From: Priestia megaterium
GTDB taxonomy: Bacteria > Bacillota > Bacilli > Bacillales > Bacillaceae_H
Reading direction: 5' to 3'
Length of the DNA: 64,000 nucleotides
Assembly (NCBI RefSeq): GCF_009497655.1
Contig: NZ_CP023317.1
Span: 3,191,501-3,255,500, forward strand
In this document: piece by piece, positions 1-7,394 of the stretch
How positions within the stretch are numbered: position 1 is the stretch's first letter
Layout of the letters: each line of letters opens with the position of its first letter
Made by a program: the position numbers and the translations under genes
Notes under the pieces: model-generated
What the model was told of the DNA's origin: nothing
What the model saw: the letters and a program-made list of their open reading frames with translations, nothing else
Database searches by the model: none

Positions 1-1168
1 CATGTCGACTTGCAGCATTTCTTCCTTGCTTAACAGCAAATGCTGCCGCTGCTTTTCCTGACCAGCAGCCTGAAGAGATAGCCCACGCAGCATTATGGCT
101 GCCTCCTCCCGTAGACCCTCCACAGATTAATTCGCGTGTTGCGGCATCTCCGGCCGCATATAAACCTGGAATGTCGGTTCTACACGTTTCGTCTGTAATG
201 TGAATACCGCCTGTTCCTCTAACAGTTCCTTCAAAACGCAAGGTGATTGGAAACATTTGAGTAAAGGGGTTCATATGAAGACGATCAAACGATAAAAAGA
301 AATTTGGCTGTGATAAGCGCATTGCTTTTTGAATACGTTCATCCGCTTTATCCAGCTTTGCATAAACAGGCTGGGTCATTAACGTTCTGGCTATAATGGA
401 GCGCCCTTTATGAGAACCGGCTCCTTCAATGACTGTACCGTCTTCATAATAAAATGTAGCCCATTTATAAAATGCAGATTTTGTAATCGGAGAAAAAGCT
501 GGTGAAATCGAATAAGCATTTGAAAACTCCATGCCTGAAAGCGACGCACCTGCTTCTGTAGCTAATAAGTAACCGTCTCCTGTTAAAACATTTGTACCGA
601 GTGCTCCGCTTAGAAATGCACAGCCTCCCGTTGCAATCACAACTGCAGCAGCCTCCACTCTCCATGTTTCTTTTGTTTGACTATTGATTCCGCAAGCACC
701 TGCCACACCGTGTTCATCTGCAATAAGCTCCAGTGCAGGGCTATGGTCCAAAATCTGAACCCCTGCCTTTTGAAGCTGACGCCGCATTAGCCTCATATAT
801 TCAGGCCCTTGAAGTGTCGTTCGCTGAGAAATTCCTTTTTCATCTACAGGAAACGGATAGCCAAAATGAGCTAATTCATTTACTTGTTCAAACGTACAAT
901 CAAGCACTCGTTTCATCCAGCTTCTTTCAGCTAAATATCCCCCCAGCTCTTCTCTGCTTTTCATTGCTTCCAACTGTTCATCAGAAGTAGGTTTTACATA
1001 CCAAACTCCTGTACCCGAAGGCGCAGTTGCTCCGCTCGTTCCACAATATCCTTTATCTACAAGTACAGCTTTTGCACCTTCTTTAACTGCTTGCAGAGCT
1101 GCCCATGCACCAGCAGGGCCTCCTCCAATAATTAATACATCTGTATGAAAATGAAAGTCGGCAGTCAT
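1..1168 (-). CDS. FAD-dependent fumarate reductase/AprA-like flavoprotein, C-terminus cut by window edge
   Basis: About 389 residues are visible and the gene runs off the left edge. Residues 9-20 carry the Rossmann FAD motif (DVLIIGGGPAGA). Later come a GTGGIHI segment and GLYAAGDA, the C-terminal FAD-contact motif of the succinate dehydrogenase/fumarate reductase/APS reductase alpha family, then a GGSTGGGSHNA loop. The ATG at 1168 follows GAGGAGG at a good distance. The family oxidises or reduces small organic or sulfur substrates with bound FAD; the substrate cannot be read here. The sulfur-scavenging genes up to 8.6 kb make an organosulfur role plausible, but that is inference. Family assignment is firm. 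Confidence 0.85.
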   Translation of the reverse strand, partial: MTADFHFHTDVLIIGGGPAGAWAALQAVKEGAKAVLVDKGYCGTSGATAPSGTGVWYVKPTSDEQLEAMKSREELGGYLAERSWMKRVLDCTFEQVNELAHFGYPFPVDEKGISQRTTLQGPEYMRLMRRQLQKAGVQILDHSPALELIADEHGVAGACGINSQTKETWRVEAAAVVIATGGCAFLSGALGTNVLTGDGYLLATEAGASLSGMEFSNAYSISPAFSPITKSAFYKWATFYYEDGTVIEGAGSHKGRSIIARTLMTQPVYAKLDKADERIQKAMRLSQPNFFLSFDRLHMNPFTQMFPITLRFEGTVRGTGGIHITDETCRTDIPGLYAAGDAATRELICGGSTGGGSHNAAWAISSGCWSGKAAAAFAVKQGRNAASRH

Positions 1169-1324
1169 ATACGGATCCTCCTCTTAAAATGTTTGCGCTC
1201 TCAAAAACCTTATTAAGAAAAACCTTACTTACTGTCCATTCGACTATTTTGCTCATCGCTAAATCTATACCAACTATTCCGTTTCAGAATCCAACTCTTC
1301 CATAACACCCATTTAATATAAAAA

Positions 1325-1365
1325 GGAGACCAGTCCATTTGTTTCAACACAATGGTCTGGCCTCC
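1325..1365 (-). terminator. Intrinsic terminator, minus strand
   Basis: Long imperfect inverted repeat (GGAGGCCAGACCATT paired with AATGGACTGGTCTCC) followed on the minus strand by TTTTT. It sits at the end of the decayed minus-strand reading frame at 1344-1436 and about 155 bp upstream of the flavoprotein start, so it could also act inside that gene's leader. Confidence 0.7.
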
Positions 1366-1436
1366 AGTTGCCTAGTAGGCGCGTTTCTTCGTACAGCATC
1401 ATCAATACCAAGTAATTCACTTTGTTTAATTATATA
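1344..1436 (-). pseudogene. Possible C-terminal remnant of a deleted gene
   Basis: On the minus strand an open frame of 30 codons without a start ends in GIDDAVRRNAPTRQL and then about six more residues before TGA. A terminator overlaps its end. It reads like the tail of a protein rather than random AT-rich DNA: it is locally GC-rich and has an Arg/Ala/Leu composition. It lies back to back with the MFS tail at 1481-1636. I do not recognise the family. Confidence is low because the fragment is short. Confidence 0.35.
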
Positions 1437-1480
1437 TTAAAAGTTTATGCTATGTTTGTCAACGATTATGTTATTCTTAG

Positions 1481-1636
1481 AATTTATTTCTCGTCCTTAC
1501 AATCGTTCCCGTTATTGGTCTGGTCGCGACACTCCTTATTAAGTGGGAGCCTATTGGTACAGATGTCGAAAAAGAAGAAGAACAAGGATTTGAAATCAAT
1601 AAAAGCTTTAGTGAAAAAAGTGAGGTCTATGACTAA
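1481..1636 (+). pseudogene. C-terminal remnant of a DHA2-type MFS transporter
   Basis: A 51-codon frame with no start codon and an in-frame TAG just upstream. It encodes a hydrophobic helix (LTIVPVIGLVATLLIKW) followed by a charged cytoplasmic tail with EKEEEQGFE and a TAA stop. This is the usual ending of 14-TM EmrB/QacA-type drug exporters. An intrinsic terminator follows. The rest of the gene is missing, so this is a decayed fragment. The resemblance is from memory of the family. Confidence 0.6.
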
Positions 1637-1666
1637 CTATCATTCTAGTAAAACAGGCGAAACGCA

Positions 1667-1708
1667 AAACACCTTCAAGCACATTAGCCTTGAAGGTGTT
1701 TTTCCTTT
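1667..1708. terminator. Bidirectional terminator
   Basis: Stem AACACCTTCAAG / CTTGAAGGTGTT with T-rich flanks on both sides, between the MFS remnant (plus) and the GNAT gene (minus). Confidence 0.85.
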
Positions 1709-1737
1709 AAAAATCGATAAAAAATCCTCGCAAAAGA

Positions 1738-2280
1738 CTATGCAAAGCGCCCCATCACTACCGTGTTATAAAACTTCCCGTCTGACAGCACCTTGTCATT
1801 TTTTAATACTCCTTCTACTTCAAATCCGAACTTCTCATATAAATCAATTGCCTTTTTATTCGTCTCTAACACATTCAGCGTCATTTTCTTCATGCCCGCG
1901 CTCTCTGCCCACAATATAGATTGCTGTAAAAGCTCTTTGCCAATTCCGTATCCCCAACATTCTTTTGCGACGCATACGCCAAACTCCACTTTGTGGGCAA
2001 ATCGTTTCAACTCATTACCTTCACATCTTGAAAATCCGACAATTTCATTATGTACAACCGCTACTAAAAATAAGTTTCGTTTACTTTCTGCGTCACGTTG
2101 AATAAGTTTTTCAAAGTCGGATTCGTCCATATACCCTTCTCCTGATTCACGATCTAAGTTTTCCGTTTCTCCGTCTAGCTGAACTCTTAGGTGAGACAGT
2201 TCGTCTGCATCGCTAATGTCAGCTGAACGAATGATGTACTGAAGTCCTTTTACATGGTAAATCTGCTGTTTGATGACCAC
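1738..2280 (-). CDS. GNAT family N-acetyltransferase
   Basis: 180 residues from a GTG start 6 nt after GAGGTATAGG. The Gcn5-related fold is visible: an N-terminal IIRSADISDADEL strand/helix, FLVAVVHNEIVGFSRC, then the acetyl-CoA pyrophosphate loop in the region VAKECWGYGIGKELLQQSI and the C-terminal ETNKKAIDLYEKFGFEVEG. It would transfer acetyl from acetyl-CoA to an amine. Organosulfur clusters of Bacillus often contain an N-acetyltransferase beside a monooxygenase and a deacetylase. The repeat at about 3.0 kb separates this gene from that pair, so a shared role is only possible. Confidence 0.85.
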   Translation of the reverse strand: MVIKQQIYHVKGLQYIIRSADISDADELSHLRVQLDGETENLDRESGEGYMDESDFEKLIQRDAESKRNLFLVAVVHNEIVGFSRCEGNELKRFAHKVEFGVCVAKECWGYGIGKELLQQSILWAESAGMKKMTLNVLETNKKAIDLYEKFGFEVEGVLKNDKVLSDGKFYNTVVMGRFA

Positions 2281-2373
2281 CCTATACCTCCAAATGTATT
2301 TCTTTCATTCAATCTATCAATTAGTTTTAATTTCCTTTAGTATAAATATTATACATAAAGAGATGAAAGAGAG

Positions 2374-2811
2374 TTGAAGGAATTGCTTTGGTTATTGCTT
2401 TTGATTCTATACGGCATTTACAAGTTCTATAAATCAAGGAGACCGCTAACGAAGTTTGATCATTTTTACGAGAGAGCGTTTGAGCTGGAAGAGAAAAAGC
2501 GCTATGGAGATGCGCTTGATATACGCAACCATGGAATTGAACTCCATACCCTTACCGATCTAGAACGAGCTGATTTACATTTAGCCAACGGGCGTATGCT
2601 TTTAAAACTAAAGCAATATGAAGAATCAACGAAACACTACGATGCCTCATTTAAACTAGCAAAGTATGAAGAATTCCCTTACTCAGAGGGATTTGACGAA
2701 GTCATTGAAGCCTACTTGTATGCAGGGCGTAAAGAAGATGCCTTGATAATCACTAACGACATGTTAAAACGGCAAAGCTATGATCAAAATTTAAGAAGCT
2801 CGAGCCTTTAA
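2374..2811 (+). CDS. Membrane-anchored TPR-like protein of unknown function
   Basis: 145 residues starting at TTG. Residues 2-20 form a hydrophobic anchor (ELLWLLLLILYGIYKFYK). The rest is soluble, helical and TPR-like: AFELEEKKRYGDALDIRNHGIEL, then LANGRMLLKLKQYEESTKHYD, then EAYLYAGRKEDALIITND, three helix-turn-helix units with the spacing of tetratricopeptide repeats. The start is uncertain: the TTG is preceded by a purine-rich AAGAGAG with short spacing, and no ATG lies in frame nearby. It probably displays a protein-interaction scaffold at the cytoplasmic face. No partner is suggested by the neighbours. Confidence 0.7.
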   Translation: MKELLWLLLLILYGIYKFYKSRRPLTKFDHFYERAFELEEKKRYGDALDIRNHGIELHTLTDLERADLHLANGRMLLKLKQYEESTKHYDASFKLAKYEEFPYSEGFDEVIEAYLYAGRKEDALIITNDMLKRQSYDQNLRSSSL

Positions 2812-2894
2812 AAGAAAAGCTTCTTTCACACGAAGACTCATGGTAAAATTAAACAAATGAAAGCGTATTATTAAGAGCGATTGAGGTGAGCATA

Positions 2895-2981
2895 GTGGTC
2901 ATAACGATTATTGTAGGAGTGCTGGGTTTAATTGGTTTAATTGCAGCAGGATTTGCGACGAATTATAAGGATACAAATTAA
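2895..2981 (+). CDS. 28-residue single-pass membrane peptide
   Basis: A GTG start 4 nt after GAGGTGAG opens a 28-codon frame. It is almost entirely one hydrophobic helix (ITIIVGVLGLIGLIAAGFA) followed by a short polar tail, NYKDTN. It sits between the TPR-like gene and a terminator-like hairpin (about 3034-3062), which would end its transcript. Small membrane proteins of this kind are common in Bacillus and easily missed. The support is the ribosome-binding site plus composition; function unknown. Confidence 0.55.
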   Translation: MVITIIVGVLGLIGLIAAGFATNYKDTN

Positions 2982-2997
2982 GATGTCGTAGAGAAGA

Positions 2998-3250
2998 GTG
3001 GGTGGGACAAACGTAGTTTAGTTGAAAAAAGATCCGAACCATAAACCGTTAGGATCTTTTCATTGTGCTGGCGAACGTAAATTTAATCTATGTAGTAGCT
3101 TCTAGCTGTTGGTTGGAGGATAAGACGAAGACTCCTGCGGGAAAAGCGGAAGAAGTGAGACCCCGCAGGAGCGTATGCGACGAGGAGGCTCACCGGCCGC
3201 CCGCGGAAAGCGAAGTCTTGCACGGAAACCAACAGCGGTGTCACAAGCGA
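2998..3250 (+). repeat. Composite structured repeat, copy A
   Basis: Module 1 (2998-3065) is a GGGACAAA...TTGAAAAAAGATCCGAA lead with a short hairpin ending in TTTT. Module 2 (3105-3236) is bounded by a perfect 10-bp helix, GCTGTTGGTT (3105-3114) with AACCAACAGC (3227-3236). Inside are AAGACT/AGTCTT (3128-3133 with 3214-3219), CTCCTGCGGG/CCCGCAGGAG (3132-3141 with 3162-3171) and GTGAG/CTCAC (3155-3159 with 3189-3193). The same order recurs at 38.7 kb, in part at 49.6 kb, and inverted at 55.7 kb. There is no coding capacity or transposase. The segment is much richer in GC than its surroundings. Confidence 0.9.
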
Positions 3251-3317
3251 GCCATACAAGCTCCTTTGTCCCTTTTTTCGTCTTTAGATTGGGTAATTGT
3301 ATGTCTGAATCTCTTTT

Positions 3318-4502
3318 TTAACGAGCCAACAGCTTTTCAGTAACGCGCAAAAACATTTTTACTCCGACTTCAAGCGAGGCTTCATCTACCGTAAACTTCG
3401 GATGATGATGAGGGTATACGATGCCCTGTTCTTCATTTCGCGCTCCAATGTTAAAAAATGCTCCTTCCGTTTCCTGCAGGTAAGCTGAAAAGTCTTCTCC
3501 TCCCATTTTAGGAGACAGCGTCTTTACACGGTCTTTTCCGTATTCTTCAATGGCTGTTTCTTCAATTAACCTTGTAATTTCTTCAGAGTTAATGACAGGG
3601 TGATAGCCTTTTTCATACGTAAACGTGTACTCTGCGCCGTAGGCTTCTGTTAGTCCTTTTACAATCCGGTCAATTTGTGCTGGAACTTTTTCTCGCAGAG
3701 CCGCGTCAAAGCTTCGAACGGTACCGTTCAGCTCCACTTTATCAGGAAGTACGTTGTGCGTAGTTCCTCCGTGAAATTGTGTAACCGATACGACTAATTT
3801 ATCGACTGGATTCGTCGTTCTTGAAACAATGGTTTGAAGGTTCGTCACAATTTGCGCTCCTACAACGATCGCATCAACTGCTTCATGAGGCGCTGCGGCG
3901 TGTCCTCCTTTTCCTTTAATCGATATGTTAAACGTGTCAGGCGAAGCCATCATAGGACCTGCAAGCACGCCGATTTCTCCGACGAGAAGACCAGAATTCA
4001 AATGTGTGCCAATCACGTAATCCACACCTTCCATCAAGCCTTCTTTCACAAGCTCCTGCGCTCCCCCGGGCAGCAGCTCTTCCGCGTGTTGAAAAATCAA
4101 GCGAATTTCTCCTTTAAATTCATTTCTTAACTGAGAAAGCACGGAAGCTACTCCTAGCAAAATAGCCGTGTGACCGTCATGTCCGCATGCATGCATCACG
4201 CCTTTATGAACCGAAGCAAATGCAAACGTGTTTTCTTCTTCAATCGGCAGCGCGTCCATATCCGCTCGAATCGCAACCACTTTTCCCTGCTCTTTTCCTA
4301 TTAATCTAGCCACCACGCTTGTTGGTGTAGGACGCGTAATGATAAAGCTTCCAAACGAACGAAGCGTATCTTCAACAAACTGAGCCGTTCGGTGCTCTTG
4401 AAACGATAATTCAGGATAGCGATGAAAGTGTCTTCTCCATTCAATTACTTGCTTCTTCAAGCTTTCTGTGACGCTGTATTCACCGATTGATTTGACTGTC
4501 AT
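3318..4502 (-). CDS. M20 family amidohydrolase (N-acyl amino acid deacylase), SndA/YxeP-like
   Basis: 394 residues. The ATG at 4502 is chosen over the TTG two codons upstream because AGGGGG then lies 9 nt away. M20 metal-site motifs are present: DMDALPI, HACGHDGHTAILLG, FQHAEELLPGGA, GTHLNSGL and a C-terminal MGGEDFSAYL with YPHHHPKF. The family removes N-acyl groups from amino acids (HipO, AbgB, YxeP). It overlaps the end of the upstream monooxygenase by 23 bp, so the two are translationally coupled. In B. subtilis a monooxygenase and an M20 deacetylase of this kind act on N-acetylated S-alkyl cysteines. By analogy this pair should recover cysteine from such compounds. Confidence 0.88.
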   Translation of the reverse strand: MTVKSIGEYSVTESLKKQVIEWRRHFHRYPELSFQEHRTAQFVEDTLRSFGSFIITRPTPTSVVARLIGKEQGKVVAIRADMDALPIEEENTFAFASVHKGVMHACGHDGHTAILLGVASVLSQLRNEFKGEIRLIFQHAEELLPGGAQELVKEGLMEGVDYVIGTHLNSGLLVGEIGVLAGPMMASPDTFNISIKGKGGHAAAPHEAVDAIVVGAQIVTNLQTIVSRTTNPVDKLVVSVTQFHGGTTHNVLPDKVELNGTVRSFDAALREKVPAQIDRIVKGLTEAYGAEYTFTYEKGYHPVINSEEITRLIEETAIEEYGKDRVKTLSPKMGGEDFSAYLQETEGAFFNIGARNEEQGIVYPHHHPKFTVDEASLEVGVKMFLRVTEKLLAR

Positions 4503-5832
4503 AAACAAATTCCCCCTTTGTTTGACTATATCGATTGGCTGGAACGGAAAGATTTAAATTTCCGCGCAGCGTATCGCTTTCATATGAAGTGTCGTAAAGC
4601 CCACGCTCTTGTAAAATAGGCACCACTTTTTCCACAAACTGATGAAACGTCTCGCTCATAAACGGGCGAAGCACAAATCCATCCGCTGCTTCCTGCTCAT
4701 ACCATTTTTGCATTTCATTCGCTACGTGCTCAGGTGTTCCTGAAAATGGCGAACGCGGCAAAATTGTTTCAAGCGCGACCTCTCTTAACGTTAACTTTCG
4801 AGCAGCCGCCGCTTGTTTAATTTTATTTGTAGTACTTTGAAAAGCATTTGCTCCGATATCTCCCAGCTCTGGAAACGGTGCGCCTACGTCAAATTGCTGA
4901 AAGTCATAATCATCAAAAAAACGAGCTAAATATGTAATGGCATGATTAATTGGAATTAAAGCGGCAAGCTCTCCATATCTTCTTTCTACATCTTCCTCGC
5001 TATCTCCTATAATTAAATCAATACTTGGAAAAATGAGAAGCTCTTCAGGATTTCTCCCATGATTTCTTGCTCTATTTTTCATATCTTGATAGAATGCCTG
5101 CGCTTCTTCTAGTGTATGTGCATTGGTGTAAATGGCATCCGCATTTTCTGCGCCAAATCCTCTTCCTTTTTCTGATGACCCGGCTTGAAACACAACCGGA
5201 TGTCCCTGCTTTGAACGAGCAATATTTAACGGCCCTTGAACTCGAAAGTGCTTGCCTTTAAATCCAAGCGTATGCATTTTCTTTGGATCAAAAAACTGAC
5301 CGGTTTCTTTTTTATAGGTAAAAGCATCATCTTCCCATGAATCCCACAGCCCTTTTACTACGTCGAGATGCTCTTTTGCAATTTCGTATCGTTCGCTGTG
5401 GTGAGGAAGATGTCCTCTGCTGTGATTGCGCGCTGCCCCTTCTTGCGGAGAAGTGACTAAGTTCCATCCTGCTCGCCCGCCGCTGATATGATCAAGAGAC
5501 ATCAGCTGACGAGCGATGGTAAAAGGCTCACTGAAACTTGTTGAAACCGTCCCAACTAGTCCGATGTGACTCGTAGAAGCAGCGAGAGCTGACAGCAGTG
5601 TAATTGGCTCAAAACGATTTAAAAAGTGAGGAATAGACTTTTCAGATATCGCTAATCCATCCGCAATAAAAACAAAGCTGAACAGTCCTTTTTCTAATAT
5701 ACGCGCTTGTTTCTTATAAAACGCAATATTAATGCTCGCATCAGGCTCTACGTCCGGATGTCTCCATCCGTCCGTCGTATTTCCAAGCCCTTTAATATTT
5801 GCTCCTAGCTTCAGCTTTCTTTTTTCACTCAA
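4480..5832 (-). CDS. LLM-class FMN-dependent monooxygenase, NtaA/SnaA/YxeK type
   Basis: 450 residues from the TTG at 5832, which lies 9 nt after AAAGGAGG; an upstream in-frame extension has no such site. Family marks include LKLGANIKGLGNTTDGWRHP at the N-terminus, DHISGGRAGWNLVTS, ARNHSRGHLPHHSERYE, GHPVVFQAGSSEKGRGF and a C-terminal DGFVLRPFMSETFHQFVEKVVPIL. These flavin monooxygenases use FMNH2 from a reductase to cleave C-S or C-N bonds. The coupled M20 deacylase downstream suggests N-acyl S-alkyl cysteine breakdown. Its leader holds a terminator-like hairpin (5861-5894), so expression may be attenuated. Confidence 0.88.
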   Translation of the reverse strand: MSEKRKLKLGANIKGLGNTTDGWRHPDVEPDASINIAFYKKQARILEKGLFSFVFIADGLAISEKSIPHFLNRFEPITLLSALAASTSHIGLVGTVSTSFSEPFTIARQLMSLDHISGGRAGWNLVTSPQEGAARNHSRGHLPHHSERYEIAKEHLDVVKGLWDSWEDDAFTYKKETGQFFDPKKMHTLGFKGKHFRVQGPLNIARSKQGHPVVFQAGSSEKGRGFGAENADAIYTNAHTLEEAQAFYQDMKNRARNHGRNPEELLIFPSIDLIIGDSEEDVERRYGELAALIPINHAITYLARFFDDYDFQQFDVGAPFPELGDIGANAFQSTTNKIKQAAAARKLTLREVALETILPRSPFSGTPEHVANEMQKWYEQEAADGFVLRPFMSETFHQFVEKVVPILQERGLYDTSYESDTLRGNLNLSVPANRYSQTKGEFVYDSQINR

Positions 5833-5860
5833 CGTATACTTCCTCCTTTTTACGACAAAT

Positions 5861-5894
5861 AAAAAAGAGATGCTTTGATTGTTCAAAGCATCTC
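5861..5894 (-). terminator. Terminator-like hairpin in the leader of the NtaA-type gene
   Basis: Minus-strand stem GAGATGCTTTGA / TCAAAGCATCTC with a 4-nt loop followed by TTTTTT. It lies between the promoter (5977-6005) and the start codon (5832), so it would act as an attenuator unless an antiterminator forms. Just upstream is a small CCAG...CTGG hairpin. Confidence 0.75.
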
Positions 5895-5917
5895 CAGTCG
5901 TCTGGTCGATTGTTTTT

Positions 5918-5949
5918 AAATAGCTGTTTATTTAGAGAAAATAGCTGTT
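5918..5949 (-). repeat. Direct repeat in the NtaA-type leader
   Basis: Two copies of AACAGCTATTT (minus strand), at 5918-5928 and 5939-5949, start 21 bp apart, two helical turns. They lie between the promoter and the attenuator-like hairpin. They could be a protein-binding site on DNA or an RNA element. Confidence 0.5.
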
Positions 5950-5974
5950 GACCTCTCATTTATTTAGCTTATTT

Positions 5975-6005
5975 GAATAGTATACTCACTATTCCTATAA
6001 GTCAA
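5975..6005 (-). promoter_or_regulatory. SigA promoter plus inverted repeat for the NtaA-type operon
   Basis: Minus strand: TTGACT (6000-6005), 17-bp spacer, TACTAT (5977-5982). An inverted repeat GAATAGT...ACTATTC (5975-5994) covers the -10 box. The spacer begins TATAGGAATA, a motif also present in the divergent sfnG promoter. Confidence 0.8.
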
Positions 6006-6094
6006 GTTTGCTTTTGGTTCAAATAGATGATTTCTTCCTTCTTTAGTTAAACTTAATTACGATTTCATTTCTTTTAAATTCCTTAAAACTCACT

Positions 6095-6123
6095 TTGACT
6101 ATCGGAATAACCGGTGATATAAC
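6095..6123 (+). promoter_or_regulatory. SigA promoter for sfnG
   Basis: TTGACT (6095-6100), 17-bp spacer, TATAAC (6118-6123). The spacer contains CGGAATAACCGG. The GGAATA is at nearly the same position as in the divergent promoter at 5977-6005 and is reminiscent of CymR-type sulfur control. Confidence 0.8.
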
Positions 6124-6164
6124 TATATGTACATTCAGCATCCATACCGCCTGTCAGGCTACTG

Positions 6165-6208
6165 AAGGCTCTTATTTTCTCTTCAACTTGAAGAGGGATA
6201 AGGGCCTT
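6165..6208 (+). promoter_or_regulatory. Hairpin in the sfnG leader
   Basis: Stem built from AAGGCTCTTAT and CTCTTCAA pairing with TTGAAGAG and ATAAGGGCCTT (small internal loops). No T-run follows, so it is not a terminator. It lies just upstream of a Shine-Dalgarno and the short ORF at 6227-6265. Confidence 0.65.
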
Positions 6209-6226
6209 TGGCATTTAAGGAGGTGA

Positions 6227-6265
6227 ATGTTTTACTCAGCTCATTTATTTTCACTACTTAACTAA
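6227..6265 (+). CDS. Candidate 12-codon leader peptide of sfnG
   Basis: ATG right behind TTTAAGGAGGTGA opens MFYSAHLFSLLN and stops at TAA. That TAA is the first part of the TAAGGAGG ribosome-binding site of sfnG, so a ribosome ending here would sit on the sfnG start region. It contains no Cys and one Met. The placement suggests translational coupling or attenuation; expression is not proven. The Shine-Dalgarno spacing is short (about 3 nt), which lowers confidence. Confidence 0.4.
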   Translation: MFYSAHLFSLLN

Positions 6266-6278
6266 GGAGGCGTTACAT

Positions 6279-7352
6279 ATGAGTTTGCAATTTGCTTATT
6301 GGGCCCCGAACGTAAGCGGAGGCCTTGTCATTTCCAACATTCCTCAAAAAACAGAGTGGTCATTTGAAGCAAACAGCCGGTACGCACAAATTGCCGAGCA
6401 GGTAGGCTTTGATTACGTTCTCTTGCAAACTAGGTTTTTTGCAAGCTACGGCGCTGAAAATCAACTAGAAGCTGCGACTCTTGCTTCTGCACTGGCCGCC
6501 ACTACTAAAAAAATCAACATTATTACAGCAGTTCTTCCGGGGTTATGGCATCCCGGCGTATTTGCTAAAATCATTTCGACTATTGATCATATCAGCAGCG
6601 GGCGCGTCTCCGTGAACGTGGTAAGCGGCTGGTTTAAAGGCGAATTTAACGGCTACGGCGAACCGTGGCTAGATCATGATGAGCGCTACCGCCGTTCTGA
6701 AGAATTTATTAACGTGCTTCGAGAACTTTGGAAAAACGAAACGACCACGTTCAAAGGAGACTTTTACCGATTAAATGACGCACCATTAAAACCAAAGCCT
6801 CTTCAGCCGCCGAAAATATTTCAAGGAGGAAACTCTAAAGCTGCGCGTGAAATGGCAAGCCGGGTATCAGACGTCTATTTCATGAACGGCAACTCGATTG
6901 AAAACTTAAAAAATCAAATTAAAGACGTAAAAGCAAACGCAAACGGCCATGATATTCAATTTGGCGTAAACGGGTTTGTCATTGTCCGTGAAACAGAAGA
7001 AGAAGCAAAACAAGTGCTAAAAGAAATTGTTCTACAAGCAGATAAAGAAGCCGTTGAAGGGTTTGAAAGTCAAGTGAAATTTGCAGGCAAAGCTTCTCCT
7101 CAAGGTGAAGGCATGTGGGCAAACTCTTCGTTTGAAAACTTAGTTCAGTATAATGATGGTTTCCGAACTGGCCTTATCGGAACAGCCGAACAAGTCGCCA
7201 ATCAAATTATCGAACTGAAAAAAATCGGTGTGGATATTATTTTGACAGGCTTTTTACATTATGAAGAAGAAATCAAAACGTTTGGCGAAACCATTATTCC
7301 GCTCGTAAGACAAAAAGAACAGGAACTAAAAGAAAAAGCGGGTGCATTATAA
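6279..7352 (+). CDS. sfnG: FMNH2-dependent dimethylsulfone monooxygenase, SfnG family
   Basis: 357 residues; ATG after TAAGGAGGCGTTACAT. The opening FAYWAPNVSGGLVISNIPQ is the characteristic start of SfnG. Further bacterial luciferase-fold marks are EQVGFDYVLLQTRF, LPGLWHPGVFAKIISTIDHI, NVVSGWFKGEFNGYGEPWLD and IFQGGNSKAAREMA. SfnG converts dimethylsulfone to methanesulfinate with FMNH2 and O2, releasing sulfur for assimilation. It is followed 42 bp later by an acyl-CoA-dehydrogenase-like gene, as in many sulfur-starvation operons. No flavin reductase is visible within the window. Confidence 0.88.
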   Translation: MSLQFAYWAPNVSGGLVISNIPQKTEWSFEANSRYAQIAEQVGFDYVLLQTRFFASYGAENQLEAATLASALAATTKKINIITAVLPGLWHPGVFAKIISTIDHISSGRVSVNVVSGWFKGEFNGYGEPWLDHDERYRRSEEFINVLRELWKNETTTFKGDFYRLNDAPLKPKPLQPPKIFQGGNSKAAREMASRVSDVYFMNGNSIENLKNQIKDVKANANGHDIQFGVNGFVIVRETEEEAKQVLKEIVLQADKEAVEGFESQVKFAGKASPQGEGMWANSSFENLVQYNDGFRTGLIGTAEQVANQIIELKKIGVDIILTGFLHYEEEIKTFGETIIPLVRQKEQELKEKAGAL

Positions 7353-7394
7353 ATAGTTTATCGTAACGAACATTAAAATTTTTGGAGGTATGTT

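Noticed and set aside
1793-2101. 102-codon plus-strand ORF
   Set aside because: Shadow of the GNAT gene on the minus strand, no ribosome-binding site.
2998-3250. Insertion sequence
   Set aside because: No transposase and no terminal inverted repeats with target duplications; the element is a non-coding structured repeat.
3065-3343. 92-codon plus-strand ORF
   Set aside because: It runs through the structured repeat, whose helices explain the conserved bases. The frame is not kept in copy B beyond chance and there is no good ribosome-binding site.
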